Shown here: one piece after another, positions 8,469 through 17,425 of the stretch
Numbering within the stretch: position 1 is the stretch's first letter
Layout: each line of letters begins with the position of its first letter
NCBI GenBank assembly: GCA_017550645.1
Contig: JAFZOI010000036.1
Span: forward strand, 62,001-126,000
Length of the DNA: 64,000 bases
Direction: 5' to 3'
Origin: Oscillospiraceae bacterium
Lineage (GTDB): Bacteria > Bacillota > Clostridia > Oscillospirales > Oscillospiraceae
Made by a program: the position numbers and the translations under genes
Notes under the pieces: model-generated
What the model was told of the DNA's origin: nothing
Seen by the model: only the letters and a program-made list of their open reading frames with translations
Database searches by the model: none

Positions 8469-9350
8469 TTACAGCGCGCCGGGACGCGATACGCATTCGG
8501 CGGCGGCCTCCGCGCCGGCTTCGGCGCATCTGCGCGCGAGCTCCGGGGAGACCTCCCCTTCCGCGCCGCTGCGGAGCAAGCACGCGAGGAACGCCGCCCA
8601 GAAGGCGTCGCCCGCTCCGGTCGTGTCGACGGCCTTGACGGGCTTCGCGGCGACGCGCATCGTCTCCCCGCCGGAATACACGACCGCTCCGTCGGCTCCG
8701 AGCGTCACGGCGACCACGCTCGGGCCGAGCTCAGCTAGCATTGCCGCAGCTTTCTCGGGCGGCGCCGCGCCGACGAGCAGCTCGGCCTCCTCGCCGGAGA
8801 CCTTCAGATAAGTTACTTTCGGCAGGACGGAGAGCGCAGCCTCGCGTGCGGCCTCCGGCGAAGGCCAGAGCGCTTCGCGGTAGTTTACGTCGCAGGAGAC
8901 GGACACGCCCGCCTTTTCAGCGGCCGAAAGCGCGGCGAGCGTCGCGCTGCGCGCGGGCTCGGCGGAAAGAGACAGCGTCCCTATATGCAGGACGCCGGAC
9001 GAGGTTATCGCGGAAGCGTGCACGTCGGCCTCCGTCAGCAGGGCGTCTGCCCCGCGGACGAAGCGGAAATCACGGTCGCCCGACCCGTCGAGCGTCACGA
9101 GCGCGACGGTCGTCGCGGCGTGCTTGACGGAGCAGAGCGGCTCGACGGAATCCGCGACGAGCGCTAGGATGCAGTCGCGGCCGCGCTTGTCGTCGCCTAC
9201 GGCTCCGATGAAAGCGCAGCGAAGTCCCATGCGGGCCGCTCCGCGCGCGAAATTCGCCGGAGCTCCGCCCACGTTCGCGACGGTCTTGTCCCCTATCCGG
9301 AGCTCGTCGATCAATATCTCTCCGAGAGCGATAACGTCAAATCTTTTCAT
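8469..9350 (-). CDS. PfkB-family carbohydrate kinase (fructokinase-like)
   Basis: 293 residues of the ribokinase/PfkB fold. The N-terminal GEILID and GGAPANFARG motifs bind the sugar, and the C-terminal DTTGAGDAFWAAF motif holds the catalytic Asp and anion hole. The exact sugar cannot be fixed; the overall form resembles bacterial fructokinases. The ATG at 9350 lies inside the end of the upstream ATPase gene (14-base overlap), without a good ribosome site, so it probably depends on translational coupling. It is the last gene of the ymdB operon. Confidence 0.85.
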   Translation of the reverse strand: MKRFDVIALGEILIDELRIGDKTVANVGGAPANFARGAARMGLRCAFIGAVGDDKRGRDCILALVADSVEPLCSVKHAATTVALVTLDGSGDRDFRFVRGADALLTEADVHASAITSSGVLHIGTLSLSAEPARSATLAALSAAEKAGVSVSCDVNYREALWPSPEAAREAALSVLPKVTYLKVSGEEAELLVGAAPPEKAAAMLAELGPSVVAVTLGADGAVVYSGGETMRVAAKPVKAVDTTGAGDAFWAAFLACLLRSGAEGEVSPELARRCAEAGAEAAAECVSRPGAL

Positions 9351-11319
9351 CGTATTTCGCGGCAAGCTCCGCGTCTCTGGCGCGGCAGGTGAAAAGTATT
9401 ACCTGCCTTGTCTTGGCAATGTCGGCGAGCAGGGCCATGGCCTGTCCGGCACGCTCGTCGTCAAAGCAGGCGAGCGCGTCGTCGAGAATTATGGGACAGG
9501 GCTCATCCCCGCCCAGCACGAGCCGGCATATCGCGAGGCGGACGGCCAGATACATCTGATCCGCCGTGCCCTCGCTCAAAAACGCCGAGTCGCGCGCGAC
9601 GGGATCGCCCTCGAGCCTCGTCTTGAAGGCCATGCCTCTGTCAAAGCTGACGGCGGCGTAGCGGCCGCCGGTCATCTGACCGAGCAGCTCTGCCGCCCGG
9701 GCCCCGACTATTGGGGCGAAGCGGCTCTGCATCTCGCGCGCGGCCTCGTCCAGCGCGGCGTCCGCGGTCATGAGGCAGTCCTCGAAGTCGAGAAGCTCGG
9801 CTCTGCGCTCATTAACTGCCTCGAGCTTCGTGGCAATGACGGCGGGGTCGCCCAGATGCGCCCGCTCGCCGCCCAAACGAGCCTCCTGCATTTCAAGCTC
9901 GGCTATGCGTCCGCGCGTGCGCTCGAGCAGTTCCCTGTTCGCAGGGGTTCCCTCAGGCTCCTCCGCGCTCTCTATATCCGGGTCGTAGCACTCCAGATAG
10001 GCAAGCGACGCGGCCGTTCTCGCCGCGGCGTCGGCCTCCTTCTCGGCGTTTCTGACCTTCTGGAGCAGTTCTTCTCCCTCCTCGGGCGAGCAGCCGAGTT
10101 CCTCGAGCAGCTTGTCGCGCCGCTCGACGGCGGCTCCGAGCTCCCGTTCCGCCTCGGCGGAGGCCGTCTCATAACGGGATGCGGCCGCGCGGCTCAATTC
10201 GGCGCGCTCTTTATTCTTCTTTATGCCGGTGAGCGCCGCGGCGAGCCCCGCGGCAATGACCACGGCGGCCCCGGCGAGCAGCGGGATATTTTTCATCACA
10301 GCGCCGGCGACGGCCATCACGACGCCGAGGCCGGCGGCTATGAAGCCGAAAACCGGCGCGTTTTTGCGCGTTTCCTCCGGCGCGGGGGCCTCTCTGAGCT
10401 CCTCGGCGCGCTCTTCGGCGCGTCTTTTATATTCCTCGGCGGCGTCTATCGCGTCTCTCGCGAGGGCGACTTTTCCCTCCGTTACGGCGCGCCCGCCTTC
10501 GTTCAAGGCGGCGCGGGCGCTCTCGAGCTCCTTGGCCTTTATCGTCTCCATGGCGCGGGCGGCTGAAAGGCGGCGCATGCCGAGCTTTTTGTCCCAGCGC
10601 TCCTTTTCGACGATGTACTTTTCCATCTTCTCGGCCGCGGAAATGAGGCCGAGACGCTCCTGCTCGGAGCGCACCGAGCTCTCGCTCGCCTCCTCTATGG
10701 CGCGCAGTTCGTCGCCGAGTTTTTCAGCCTCGCGGTCCGCTTCGGGGATCTCGCCGCCGCCGCGCGCGTTGCGCACGCGCTTTTTGAGTTTCTGGATGCG
10801 CTCGTGCGCCTCTTCATAGCTGAAATTCTCCTCGCCGGAGCTGACGAGCTCGCTGATGCGCTTTTCAAGCTCGGAGGAATTGTCCACGCGCATGGCCGTA
10901 TGCGAGATGAACGCGCTGCGGCGGAAAACGTCCTCCGACGCGCCTATGAGCAGATCGCCGGGGCTCCTTCCGCTCAGCTCCGGCACGGGCTCCGCCGTCC
11001 CGGCTCTGGTCGCCTCGCACTCGCCGAGAAGGCCCTGCCGCGTCAGGCGTACGAGCTCGTATTCCTCGCCGCCGTGGAGTACGGTCATGGTCCCCTCCAT
11101 GCCGGCGCCGCTCCACGGGAGATAGCGCTTTTTATCCGGCGTACTGCCCGCGCGCGAGCGCTCGTCCGTCCGCACTCCGTAGAGCATGGCGCGAATGAAA
11201 GCGCACCATGTCGTCTTCCCGCTCTCGTTGCCGGACTCGATGACGTTCAGGCCCGGCTTCAGCTCGAGCGTCTGCCGGTTCAGCGTCCCGAAGGTCGCAG
11301 TCATTTTCACAATTTTCAT
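9337..11319 (-). CDS. SbcC/YhaN-like coiled-coil ATPase with central membrane segment
   Basis: 660 residues. Walker A GNESGKTT lies near residue 32. A long charged coiled coil follows, then a hydrophobic pair of helices (about 300-350, starting at VFGFIAAGLG), more coiled coil, the ABC signature-like LSEGTADQMYLAVRLA, and Walker B CPIILDDALACFDD near the end. This is the RecF/SMC-type head split by coiled coils, as in the YhaN family that works with an SbcD-like nuclease, here encoded directly upstream. The start is ATG 11319, with GGAG seven bases before it and an ATGA overlap. The membrane segment in the coil suggests tethering of the complex to the membrane. Role: probably DNA end processing or repair. 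Confidence 0.8.
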   Translation of the reverse strand: MKIVKMTATFGTLNRQTLELKPGLNVIESGNESGKTTWCAFIRAMLYGVRTDERSRAGSTPDKKRYLPWSGAGMEGTMTVLHGGEEYELVRLTRQGLLGECEATRAGTAEPVPELSGRSPGDLLIGASEDVFRRSAFISHTAMRVDNSSELEKRISELVSSGEENFSYEEAHERIQKLKKRVRNARGGGEIPEADREAEKLGDELRAIEEASESSVRSEQERLGLISAAEKMEKYIVEKERWDKKLGMRRLSAARAMETIKAKELESARAALNEGGRAVTEGKVALARDAIDAAEEYKRRAEERAEELREAPAPEETRKNAPVFGFIAAGLGVVMAVAGAVMKNIPLLAGAAVVIAAGLAAALTGIKKNKERAELSRAAASRYETASAEAERELGAAVERRDKLLEELGCSPEEGEELLQKVRNAEKEADAAARTAASLAYLECYDPDIESAEEPEGTPANRELLERTRGRIAELEMQEARLGGERAHLGDPAVIATKLEAVNERRAELLDFEDCLMTADAALDEAAREMQSRFAPIVGARAAELLGQMTGGRYAAVSFDRGMAFKTRLEGDPVARDSAFLSEGTADQMYLAVRLAICRLVLGGDEPCPIILDDALACFDDERAGQAMALLADIAKTRQVILFTCRARDAELAAKYDEKI

Positions 11320-12392
11320 ATCGTGCTCCAATCGCGGTTTTCGAGCGCAGCAAGTCCTATGCGTACCGCTCTCTCCGTCTTTTCGCGCGCGTCGTCGTCC
11401 TCCGCGGCCTCATAGCGGACCCTCATCCGCTTGAGGAAGGCTCCGCGGAGCGTATCCTCTCCCGTTCCGGCCCAGATATCGACGCGGGGCTTCGTCTTAT
11501 CCTTGATATCGACGGCGAAGAACCTGCTTCCGAGCGCGGCGAGCAGCGCCACCGTATCGGGGCGGACGTCCGTCTCGCCCGTCAGGATCAGTCTGTATAC
11601 GTCGCGCGGGGCGCCCTCCGGCAAAGCGGCGAGCACGGCCGCGAGCGCGTCGTCTCCGGCCTCGACGGAGAGTATCTCATAACGGCGCGAGCATACCGGA
11701 ACGAAGCGGAGCTCCGTCCCCTTTTCGGTCACGTCGGCGATGACGACGCCTTTTTCGCCCGTCTCGTCGAAACCTCTGCCCTCCGGGCAGCCCGGGTAGC
11801 ACCAGACCGTACCGCCGGAGCGGCGCGGGCCCGTGTAGGCGTGGACGTGACCTAGCGCGAGGTAATTCAGGCCGGTATAGCCTATGGCGTCCTCCGTTAT
11901 CGTCAGATAGCGTCCGTCGGGCGTTCCGACGACGGCGTGCAGCGCCATGACGTTTATCCCGCCTTCCGGGACGCGAAAGCCCGTCAGCGGCGGCGCGGTC
12001 GGGCTCGTCCAGCCCGCCCCCCATATATTGCCCGCCTCTAGCTCGATGCTCTCGGGCTCGAGGGACTTGAAGACGTGCGTGTTTTCGGGCAGCTTCAGCC
12101 TCGCGTACGGCGAGGAGGGCCCGTACCAGTCGTGGTTGCCGGGAGCTATGAACACCGGCGCGGCGACGCTCTCGCAGAACTCCGCGAGCGCCTCGTCCGT
12201 CTCGGCGAAGCTTCGCGCGCTGTCGAGCAGGTCGCCGCACATGAGCACGGCGTCGACCTTTTCGGCGGCGGCGAGCTCGGCCATGCGCGCGAGCAGACCG
12301 CGCTGCTCGGAGCGGCGCAGGGCGGCCTTGTCCTCGTCGAGCGCGGCGAAGGCGCTGTCCATATGAAGATCGGCTGAATGAAGCAGTTTCAT
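11316..12392 (-). CDS. SbcD/YhaO-like metallophosphoesterase
   Basis: 358 residues. The calcineurin-like nuclease fold shows all five metal-binding blocks in order: DLH (residue 8), GDLLD (about 53), GNHD (about 85), LHAVVG (about 150) and GHVH (about 180). A C-terminal cap of about 150 residues follows. It is the expected partner of the coiled-coil ATPase whose start codon overlaps its stop by four bases. Together they would form an Mre11/Rad50-type nuclease. It begins 10 bases after ymdB. Confidence 0.85.
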   Translation of the reverse strand: MKLLHSADLHMDSAFAALDEDKAALRRSEQRGLLARMAELAAAEKVDAVLMCGDLLDSARSFAETDEALAEFCESVAAPVFIAPGNHDWYGPSSPYARLKLPENTHVFKSLEPESIELEAGNIWGAGWTSPTAPPLTGFRVPEGGINVMALHAVVGTPDGRYLTITEDAIGYTGLNYLALGHVHAYTGPRRSGGTVWCYPGCPEGRGFDETGEKGVVIADVTEKGTELRFVPVCSRRYEILSVEAGDDALAAVLAALPEGAPRDVYRLILTGETDVRPDTVALLAALGSRFFAVDIKDKTKPRVDIWAGTGEDTLRGAFLKRMRVRYEAAEDDDAREKTERAVRIGLAALENRDWSTI

Positions 12393-12402
12393 GGCTTCCC
12401 TC

Positions 12403-13176
12403 TCATTCTATCCTGATGGCCTCGACGGCCTTGCAGAGCCCGGTCTCCGGGTCGAGCGTAAAGAGCGCGCCCTCAAGCAGGCACGGCCCGGGGGCGACTT
12501 TGTATCGCTCGGGCGGCTCGCCGAGAAAATGCGCTATCGACTGCGCGGGCTCCACGCCGAGGACGGACTCGACGGGCCCCGTCATGCCGAGGTCGGTTAT
12601 ATAGCCCGTGCCCTTCGGGAGCACGCGGCAGTCGGAGGTCTGGACGTGGGTGTGCGTGCCCCAGACGGCGGAGACGCGCCCGTCGAGATAGCGTGCGAGG
12701 GCTATCTTCTCGCTCGTCGCCTCGGCGTGGAAATCCAAGAGCGTGAAGCGGCAGCCGAGCTCCTTGACGGCCTTGTCTACAGCCAGAAACGGATTGTCCG
12801 GACCGTGATCCATGCTCACGCGGCCTATGGCGTTTATGACGGCGATCTCGCCGAACGAGGCGCGCAGCTTGACGGCTCCGCGGCCGGGGACCTGCGGGGC
12901 ATAGTTTATAGGTCTGACTATATAAGGGCAGTCGTCGAGGTAGTTTTTGATGCTGTCGCGCCCCCACGTATGGTTGCCGAGGGTCACGACGTCGGCCCCG
13001 GCGGAAAACATCTCGTCCGCGTCGGTGGGGGTCAGCCCCGTCCCGGCGGCGTTCTCGCCGTTGACGACGACGAAGTCCGCGCCCTTGAGGCGGGCGAGGC
13101 CGCGCAGCTTCTTTCTGAGAAAGTCGAGCCCCGACGCGCCGACTATGTCTCCCACGGCGAGGATATTGATATCCAT
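12403..13176 (-). CDS. ymdB: YmdB-family metallophosphoesterase
   Basis: 257 residues matching the YmdB/TIGR00282 family end to end: VGDIVG at the N-terminus, VVNGENAAGG-like block, GNHTW, DFHAEATSEK and GTHTHVQT. In Bacillus subtilis YmdB has 2',3'-cyclic nucleotide phosphodiesterase activity and controls late adaptive decisions. A weak AAGGCGG site is eight bases before ATG. It is the first gene of a four-gene operon; an AT-rich region upstream (13200-13260) must hold the promoter but no convincing hexamer pair stands out. Confidence 0.93.
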   Translation of the reverse strand: MDINILAVGDIVGASGLDFLRKKLRGLARLKGADFVVVNGENAAGTGLTPTDADEMFSAGADVVTLGNHTWGRDSIKNYLDDCPYIVRPINYAPQVPGRGAVKLRASFGEIAVINAIGRVSMDHGPDNPFLAVDKAVKELGCRFTLLDFHAEATSEKIALARYLDGRVSAVWGTHTHVQTSDCRVLPKGTGYITDLGMTGPVESVLGVEPAQSIAHFLGEPPERYKVAPGPCLLEGALFTLDPETGLCKAVEAIRIE

Positions 13177-13275
13177 CGAGCAGTCCGCCTTTCCTCCGTG
13201 ATCTTGAGTATTTGAGTATTATTAGTATAACATATATATCAAAGGAATTTAAGTAATCTTTTTTTCAAATAATTG

Positions 13276-13304
13276 TTTACAAACGCCGGAAAGTATGTTA
13301 AAGT
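13276..13304 (+). promoter_or_regulatory. Sigma-A promoter for rpsO
   Basis: TTTACA and TAAAGT with a 17-base spacer, in an AT-rich region shared with the divergent ymdB operon. It leaves a leader of about 105 bases before rpsO. Confidence 0.75.
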
Positions 13305-13418
13305 AACTTTCAGTCTGCCCCCGAGCCTCGTTTGGGGATAACGCCGCGTCTGCGGCACCCTTCCCGCCCCTTACGCAGCCGGAGGGCCCGGCAAATTTAT
13401 AAAAGGAAGGTTATTCCA
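13305..13418 (+). promoter_or_regulatory. Structured rpsO leader, possible S15 autoregulatory RNA
   Basis: The untranslated leader contains several potential hairpins (CCCC...GGGG near 13319-13335, GCCGC-GTCT-GCGGC near 13342-13355, GCCGG-AGGG-CCCGGC near 13378-13392) and ends at AAGGAAGG. S15 represses its own mRNA through leader RNA structures in several bacterial groups, and these differ in form between lineages. That this leader binds S15 is inference. Confidence 0.35.
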
Positions 13419-13685
13419 ATGCTTCAGAAAGACGCAAAGACCGCCATCATCGAGTCCAACCGCACTCACGAGACGGACACCGGTTCCCCCGAGGTCCAGA
13501 TCGCCATCCTCACCGAGCGCATCGCTCAGCTCACCGAGCACCTCAAGGTCCACAAGAAGGACAACCACTCCCGCCGCGGCCTGTTCCTCATGATAGGCAA
13601 GCGCCGCAGGCTCCTCGACTATCTCGCCAAGAAGGACGTCGAGAGATATCGCGCGTGCATCGCGAAACTGGGGATCAGAAAGTAA
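13419..13685 (+). CDS. rpsO: Ribosomal protein S15
   Basis: 88 residues, the standard length. It has the family features [15 protein letters not shown], the [11 protein letters not shown] block that contacts 16S rRNA and the LLDYL ending. Component of the 30S platform. The start ATG 13419 is eight bases after AAGGAAGG. It is followed by a hairpin terminator and then pnp, the same gene order as in many bacteria. Confidence 0.97.
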   Translation: MLQKDAKTAIIESNRTHETDTGSPEVQIAILTERIAQLTEHLKVHKKDNHSRRGLFLMIGKRRRLLDYLAKKDVERYRACIAKLGIRK

Positions 13686-13730
13686 GCTCTTCCCCTCCGC
13701 CGAGACTTATGAAGGTTTTTTAGCAGCAGG

Positions 13731-13764
13731 TGACGGCGGGAGAAGTTCTCCCGCCGTCATTTTA
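13731..13764 (+). terminator. rpsO-pnp intergenic terminator/attenuator
   Basis: A perfect 12-base stem (TGACGGCGGGAG / CTCCCGCCGTCA) with an AAGTT-type loop, then TTTTA. The T tract is short, so some readthrough into pnp is likely. Confidence 0.7.
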
Positions 13765-13776
13765 CGAACAACATGG

Positions 13777-13843
13777 AGCGGCTTTGTTTAGTATTTGAAA
13801 AAGCGCCGCCGCCCGGCTTTTTTTCAAGTGCTAAACCGCCGCT
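13777..13843 (+). promoter_or_regulatory. Long imperfect hairpin in the pnp leader
   Basis: AGCGGC...GTTTAG-TATTTGAAAAAGC pairs with GCTTTTTTTCAAGTG-CTAAAC...GCCGCT around a GC-rich loop: about 25 base pairs with two small interruptions, ending 26 bases before the pnp start. In Escherichia coli a comparable leader duplex is cut by RNase III and then degraded by PNPase to give feedback control. The same role here is inference. Confidence 0.5.
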
Positions 13844-13869
13844 CCGACACGAATGAAAGGAGCAAAGAT

Positions 13870-16008
13870 ATGATCATCAAGCAGAGACAGTTCCCCAACA
13901 TGAAGGTCTACGAGATGGAGTTCGCCGGCCGCCGCCTCAGCTTTGAGGTGGGCAGGATGGCCGAGCTCGCCAACGCCGCCGTCCTCACCCGCTACGGCGA
14001 CACCACCGTCCTCGTCGCGGCGACGGCTTCCGCCCGCCCGAAGGACGGCATCGACTACTTCCCCCTGAACGTGGACTTCGAAGAGAAGCTCTACGCCGTG
14101 GGCCGCATCCCCGGCGGCTTTCTCCGCCGTGAGGGCAAGCCCTCCGAGAAGGGCACCCTCGCCTCCCGCCTCATCGACAGGCCGATGCGCCCGCTCTTCC
14201 CCTCCGACCTGAGAAACGACGTCGTCATCACCTGCACGGTGCTGTCCGTCGACCCCGACTGCTCCCCCGAGATAACCGCGATGCTCGGCGCGAGCGCGGC
14301 AGTCAGCATCTCCGACATCCCCTGGGCCGGCCCGCTCGGCGGCGTCGTCCTCGGCTGGGACGGCGAGAAGTACCTCTTCAACCCCACCGCCGCCGAGAAG
14401 GAGACCTCCCAGATGACCGTCACCGTCGCCGCTACGATGGAGAAGGTCGTCATGATCGAGGCCGCCGCCAAGGAGATATCCGACGAGGTCATGTATAACG
14501 GCATCGTCGCCGCCCACGAGGCGGTCAAGCCCATCATCGAGCTCATCAACAGGATGGTCGCCGAGATAGGCAAGCCGAAGTTCACCTTCGAGCACGCCGC
14601 CTTCGACGACGAGCTCTTTGCCAAGCTCGTCGAGAACGAATTCGAGGCCATGGAATACTGCATGGACACCGACGACAAGAACGTCCGCGAAGCCCGCGTC
14701 GTCGAGTGGTGGGACAGCGTCAAGGAAAAGTACGGCGAAGAGCATCCCGACATGGACGCCTACTATGACGAGATCATCTACCGCTTCCAGAAGAAGGTCG
14801 TCAAGAAGTGGCTGCTCGCCGGCAAGCGCGTCGACGGACGCGCCATGAACGAGATACGCCCCCTCGACGCCGAGGTCGGCGTCATCCCCCGCGTCCACGG
14901 CAGCGGCCTCTTCACCCGCGGCGAGACGCAGGTCCTCTCCATCGCGACTCTCGACACCCTCGCGGCCGCCCAGAAGCTCGACACGATCTGGCCCGAGGAA
15001 TCCAAGCGCTATATGCATCAGTACAACTTCCCCGCCTTCTCCGTCGGTGAGGCCAGAGGAAGCCGCAGCCCCGGCCGCCGCGAGATAGGCCACGGCGCTC
15101 TCGCCGAGAAGGCTCTCGAGCCCGTCATCCCGCCGGTCGAGGAGTTCCCCTACGCCATCCGCGTAGTCTCCGAGGTCCTCTCCTCCAACGGCAGCACCTC
15201 GCAGGGCTCCGTCTGCGGCAGCACGCTCGCCCTTATGGACGCGGGCGTCCCCATCAAGGCCCCCGTCGCCGGCATCTCCTGCGGACTCATCTCCGAGGGC
15301 GACGACTGGACGACCTTCATCGACATCCAGGGCGTCGAAGACTTCCACGGCGAGATGGACTTCAAGGTCGCCGGCACGAAGAAGGGCATCACCGCCATCC
15401 AGATGGACCTCAAAAACGACGGCCTCATCCACCCCGTCATCAAGAGCGCCCTCGAGATCACCCACGAGGCGCGCATCCAGATACTCGACGAGATCATGCT
15501 CAAGACCATCGCCGAGCCGCGCAAGGAGCTCTCCGAGTTCGCTCCGAAGATGCTCACCATGAAGATCGACGTGGACAAGATCCGCGAGGTCATAGGCTCC
15601 GGCGGCAAGGTCATCCAGAAGATCGTCGCCGAGTCCGGCGCGAAGGTCGACGTCGAGGACGACGGCAGTATCTTCGTCAGCTCTCAGGACATCGAGGCCT
15701 GCCGCAAAGCCATCAAGATGATAGAGAACATCGTCTTCGTCCCCGAGACGGGCGCGCTCTACTACGGCAAGGTCACGAGAGTCATTCCCATCGGCGCTTT
15801 CGTCGAGCTCGTCCCCGGCAAGGAGGGCATGGTCCATATCAAGGACCTCGAGTTCAAGCGCACCGAGAAGGTCGAGGACGTGCTCAACGTCGGCGACATG
15901 ACCTGGGTCAAGTGCATGGGCACCGACGACCGCGGCCGCCTGAATTTCTCGCGCAAGGACGCCATCCGCGAGCGCGAGAAGGCCGGACTTCCCATAGACA
16001 GAGAGTAA
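13870..16008 (+). CDS. pnp: Polyribonucleotide nucleotidyltransferase (PNPase)
   Basis: 712 residues. Two RNase PH-like halves (about 10-235 and 315-545, the second with GEARGSRSPGRREIGHGAL and the catalytic region with GTKKGITAIQMDLK), then a KH domain (REVIGSGGKVIQKI near 565) and an S1 domain (YYGKVTRVIPIGAFVEL near 635). The enzyme degrades RNA 3'-to-5' using phosphate and is part of the RNA degradosome. ATG 13870 follows AAAGGAG by eight bases; the frame upstream of it is leader RNA. Confidence 0.97.
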   Translation: MIIKQRQFPNMKVYEMEFAGRRLSFEVGRMAELANAAVLTRYGDTTVLVAATASARPKDGIDYFPLNVDFEEKLYAVGRIPGGFLRREGKPSEKGTLASRLIDRPMRPLFPSDLRNDVVITCTVLSVDPDCSPEITAMLGASAAVSISDIPWAGPLGGVVLGWDGEKYLFNPTAAEKETSQMTVTVAATMEKVVMIEAAAKEISDEVMYNGIVAAHEAVKPIIELINRMVAEIGKPKFTFEHAAFDDELFAKLVENEFEAMEYCMDTDDKNVREARVVEWWDSVKEKYGEEHPDMDAYYDEIIYRFQKKVVKKWLLAGKRVDGRAMNEIRPLDAEVGVIPRVHGSGLFTRGETQVLSIATLDTLAAAQKLDTIWPEESKRYMHQYNFPAFSVGEARGSRSPGRREIGHGALAEKALEPVIPPVEEFPYAIRVVSEVLSSNGSTSQGSVCGSTLALMDAGVPIKAPVAGISCGLISEGDDWTTFIDIQGVEDFHGEMDFKVAGTKKGITAIQMDLKNDGLIHPVIKSALEITHEARIQILDEIMLKTIAEPRKELSEFAPKMLTMKIDVDKIREVIGSGGKVIQKIVAESGAKVDVEDDGSIFVSSQDIEACRKAIKMIENIVFVPETGALYYGKVTRVIPIGAFVELVPGKEGMVHIKDLEFKRTEKVEDVLNVGDMTWVKCMGTDDRGRLNFSRKDAIREREKAGLPIDRE

Positions 16009-16015
16009 ATCAGCC

Positions 16016-16049
16016 TTACGGCCGAGCCACGAAAGCGGCCCGGCCGTAA
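16016..16049 (+). other. Stable hairpin after pnp without T tract
   Basis: TTACGGCCG pairs with CGGCCGTAA, with further internal pairing. It is followed by CTCCCC rather than T, so it is more likely a 3'-end stabiliser than an intrinsic terminator. Confidence 0.45.
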
Positions 16050-16102
16050 CTCCCCTTTCCTGCACATACGACGCTTCGGACTCATAAAAGGAGGACCGTC
16101 AA

Positions 16103-17368
16103 GTGCTGTTCACGCTGATAATCTTCATAGCGATGTACGTCCTGATGCTGATATTCTCCAAGCACAGGATGTTCGTCGCGCTCGGAGCCGCGATAGTGCT
16201 CGTCGTCGCGGGGATGCTCTCCCCCGTCGGCGCGCTCAAGGCGATAGACTGGAACGTCATCCTCATGATAGGCGGCACGATGGGCATAGTCTCGCTCTTT
16301 ATCGAGAGCGGCATGCCCGAGCGCATGGGCCAGCTGCTGCTCAGGCGCGTCCCGAACGCGTGCTGGGCGGTCATAGCGCTCTCTCTCTTTTCCGGCTTTA
16401 TCAGCGCCTTCGTCGACAACGTCGCGACGCTGCTGATGCTCGCGCCGGTCGGCATGGCGATATCCAAGGAGCTCAAGCTCAATCCCATCCCCGTACTCAT
16501 CTCGATATCCGTCTCCTCCAACCTGCAGGGGGCGGCTACCCTTGTCGGCGACACGACGAGCATCATGCTCGGCGGCTACGCCAACATGGACTTCACGCAG
16601 TTCATATTCTGGCACGGGAAGCCCTCCATCTTCTTCGCCGTCGAGCTCGGCGCGCTCGCGACCATACCCGTCCTGCTTTGGCTCTTCCGCCGGGACAAGG
16701 CGCCCATACCCCGCGGCAAGGAGACCGAGGTCACGGACTACTTCCCGACCGTCCTGATGATAGGCGTCGTGGTCCTGCTCATCGCGGCCTCGTTCATCCA
16801 TGATAAGCCCCATATAACCAACGGCCTCATCTGCGTCGCGCTCTGCGTCATAGGGCTCGTGCGCGCGATGATAAAGAGAAAGAGCCTCGATCCGCTCAAG
16901 CTCGTCGCCTCCGAGATGGACTATCAGACTCTCGTCATGCTGGCTGGTCTCTTCATAGTCATCGCGGCGGTCTCCGAGGTCGGGATAATAGACAAGATCG
17001 CCGATATCTTCTCCATGGCGAGCGGCAGCAGCCTGCTCCTGCTCTACATACTCATAGTCGGCGTCAGTGTCATTCTCTCCGCCTTCATAGACAACATCCC
17101 CTACGTCGCCGCGATGCTCCCCGTCGTGAGCTCGATAGCGGCCTCGAAGGGCATAGACCCGATAGTCTTCTACTTCGGACTGCTGACGGGCGCGACGCTC
17201 GGCGGCAACATCACCCCCTTCGGAGCCTCGGCGAACATCACCGCCATAGGCATACTCCGCAAGGAGGGCTATGAGGTCAAGAACAAGGACTTCTTCCGCA
17301 TAGGACTTCCCTTCACGTTCGTGGCGGTCGTCGTCGGAGCGGTCTTCATCTGGCTCGTCTGGGCCTGA
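16103..17368 (+). CDS. SLC13/ArsB-type ion or dicarboxylate permease
   Basis: 421 residues with about eleven hydrophobic helices in two related halves. The repeated FVDNVATLLMLAP and FIDNIPYVAAMLP motifs, and GDTTSIMLGGYANM and GNITPFGASANI, are the hairpin motifs of the ion-transporter superfamily (ArsB, NhaD, CitM, SLC13). The substrate cannot be fixed; candidates include dicarboxylates, arsenite or sodium/proton exchange. The start is GTG 16103 after AAAGGAGG. It stands alone between pnp and a bidirectional terminator. Confidence 0.82.
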   Translation: MLFTLIIFIAMYVLMLIFSKHRMFVALGAAIVLVVAGMLSPVGALKAIDWNVILMIGGTMGIVSLFIESGMPERMGQLLLRRVPNACWAVIALSLFSGFISAFVDNVATLLMLAPVGMAISKELKLNPIPVLISISVSSNLQGAATLVGDTTSIMLGGYANMDFTQFIFWHGKPSIFFAVELGALATIPVLLWLFRRDKAPIPRGKETEVTDYFPTVLMIGVVVLLIAASFIHDKPHITNGLICVALCVIGLVRAMIKRKSLDPLKLVASEMDYQTLVMLAGLFIVIAAVSEVGIIDKIADIFSMASGSSLLLLYILIVGVSVILSAFIDNIPYVAAMLPVVSSIAASKGIDPIVFYFGLLTGATLGGNITPFGASANITAIGILRKEGYEVKNKDFFRIGLPFTFVAVVVGAVFIWLVWA

Positions 17369-17377
17369 AAAAAGCAT

Positions 17378-17416
17378 AAAAAAAGGACGGTATCGGATCG
17401 ATACCGTCCTTTTTTG
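17378..17416. terminator. Bidirectional terminator between permease and putP
   Basis: AAAAAAGGACGGTATC, loop GGATC, GATACCGTCCTTTTTT: a perfect stem with A and T flanks, serving both converging genes. Confidence 0.92.
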
Positions 17417-17425
17417 CGTTTTCTT

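Noticed and set aside
9337..12392. The SbcC/SbcD-like pair as an anti-phage defence system
   Set aside because: It is embedded with ymdB in a housekeeping context, has no mobile or defence neighbours, and resembles the YhaN/YhaO repair-type pair.
13831..16065. A 744-codon open frame on the minus strand opposite pnp, and a similar one opposite dnaK (39349-41322)
   Set aside because: Both mirror highly conserved genes and read as Leu/Asp/Gly-rich low-information protein without start signals.
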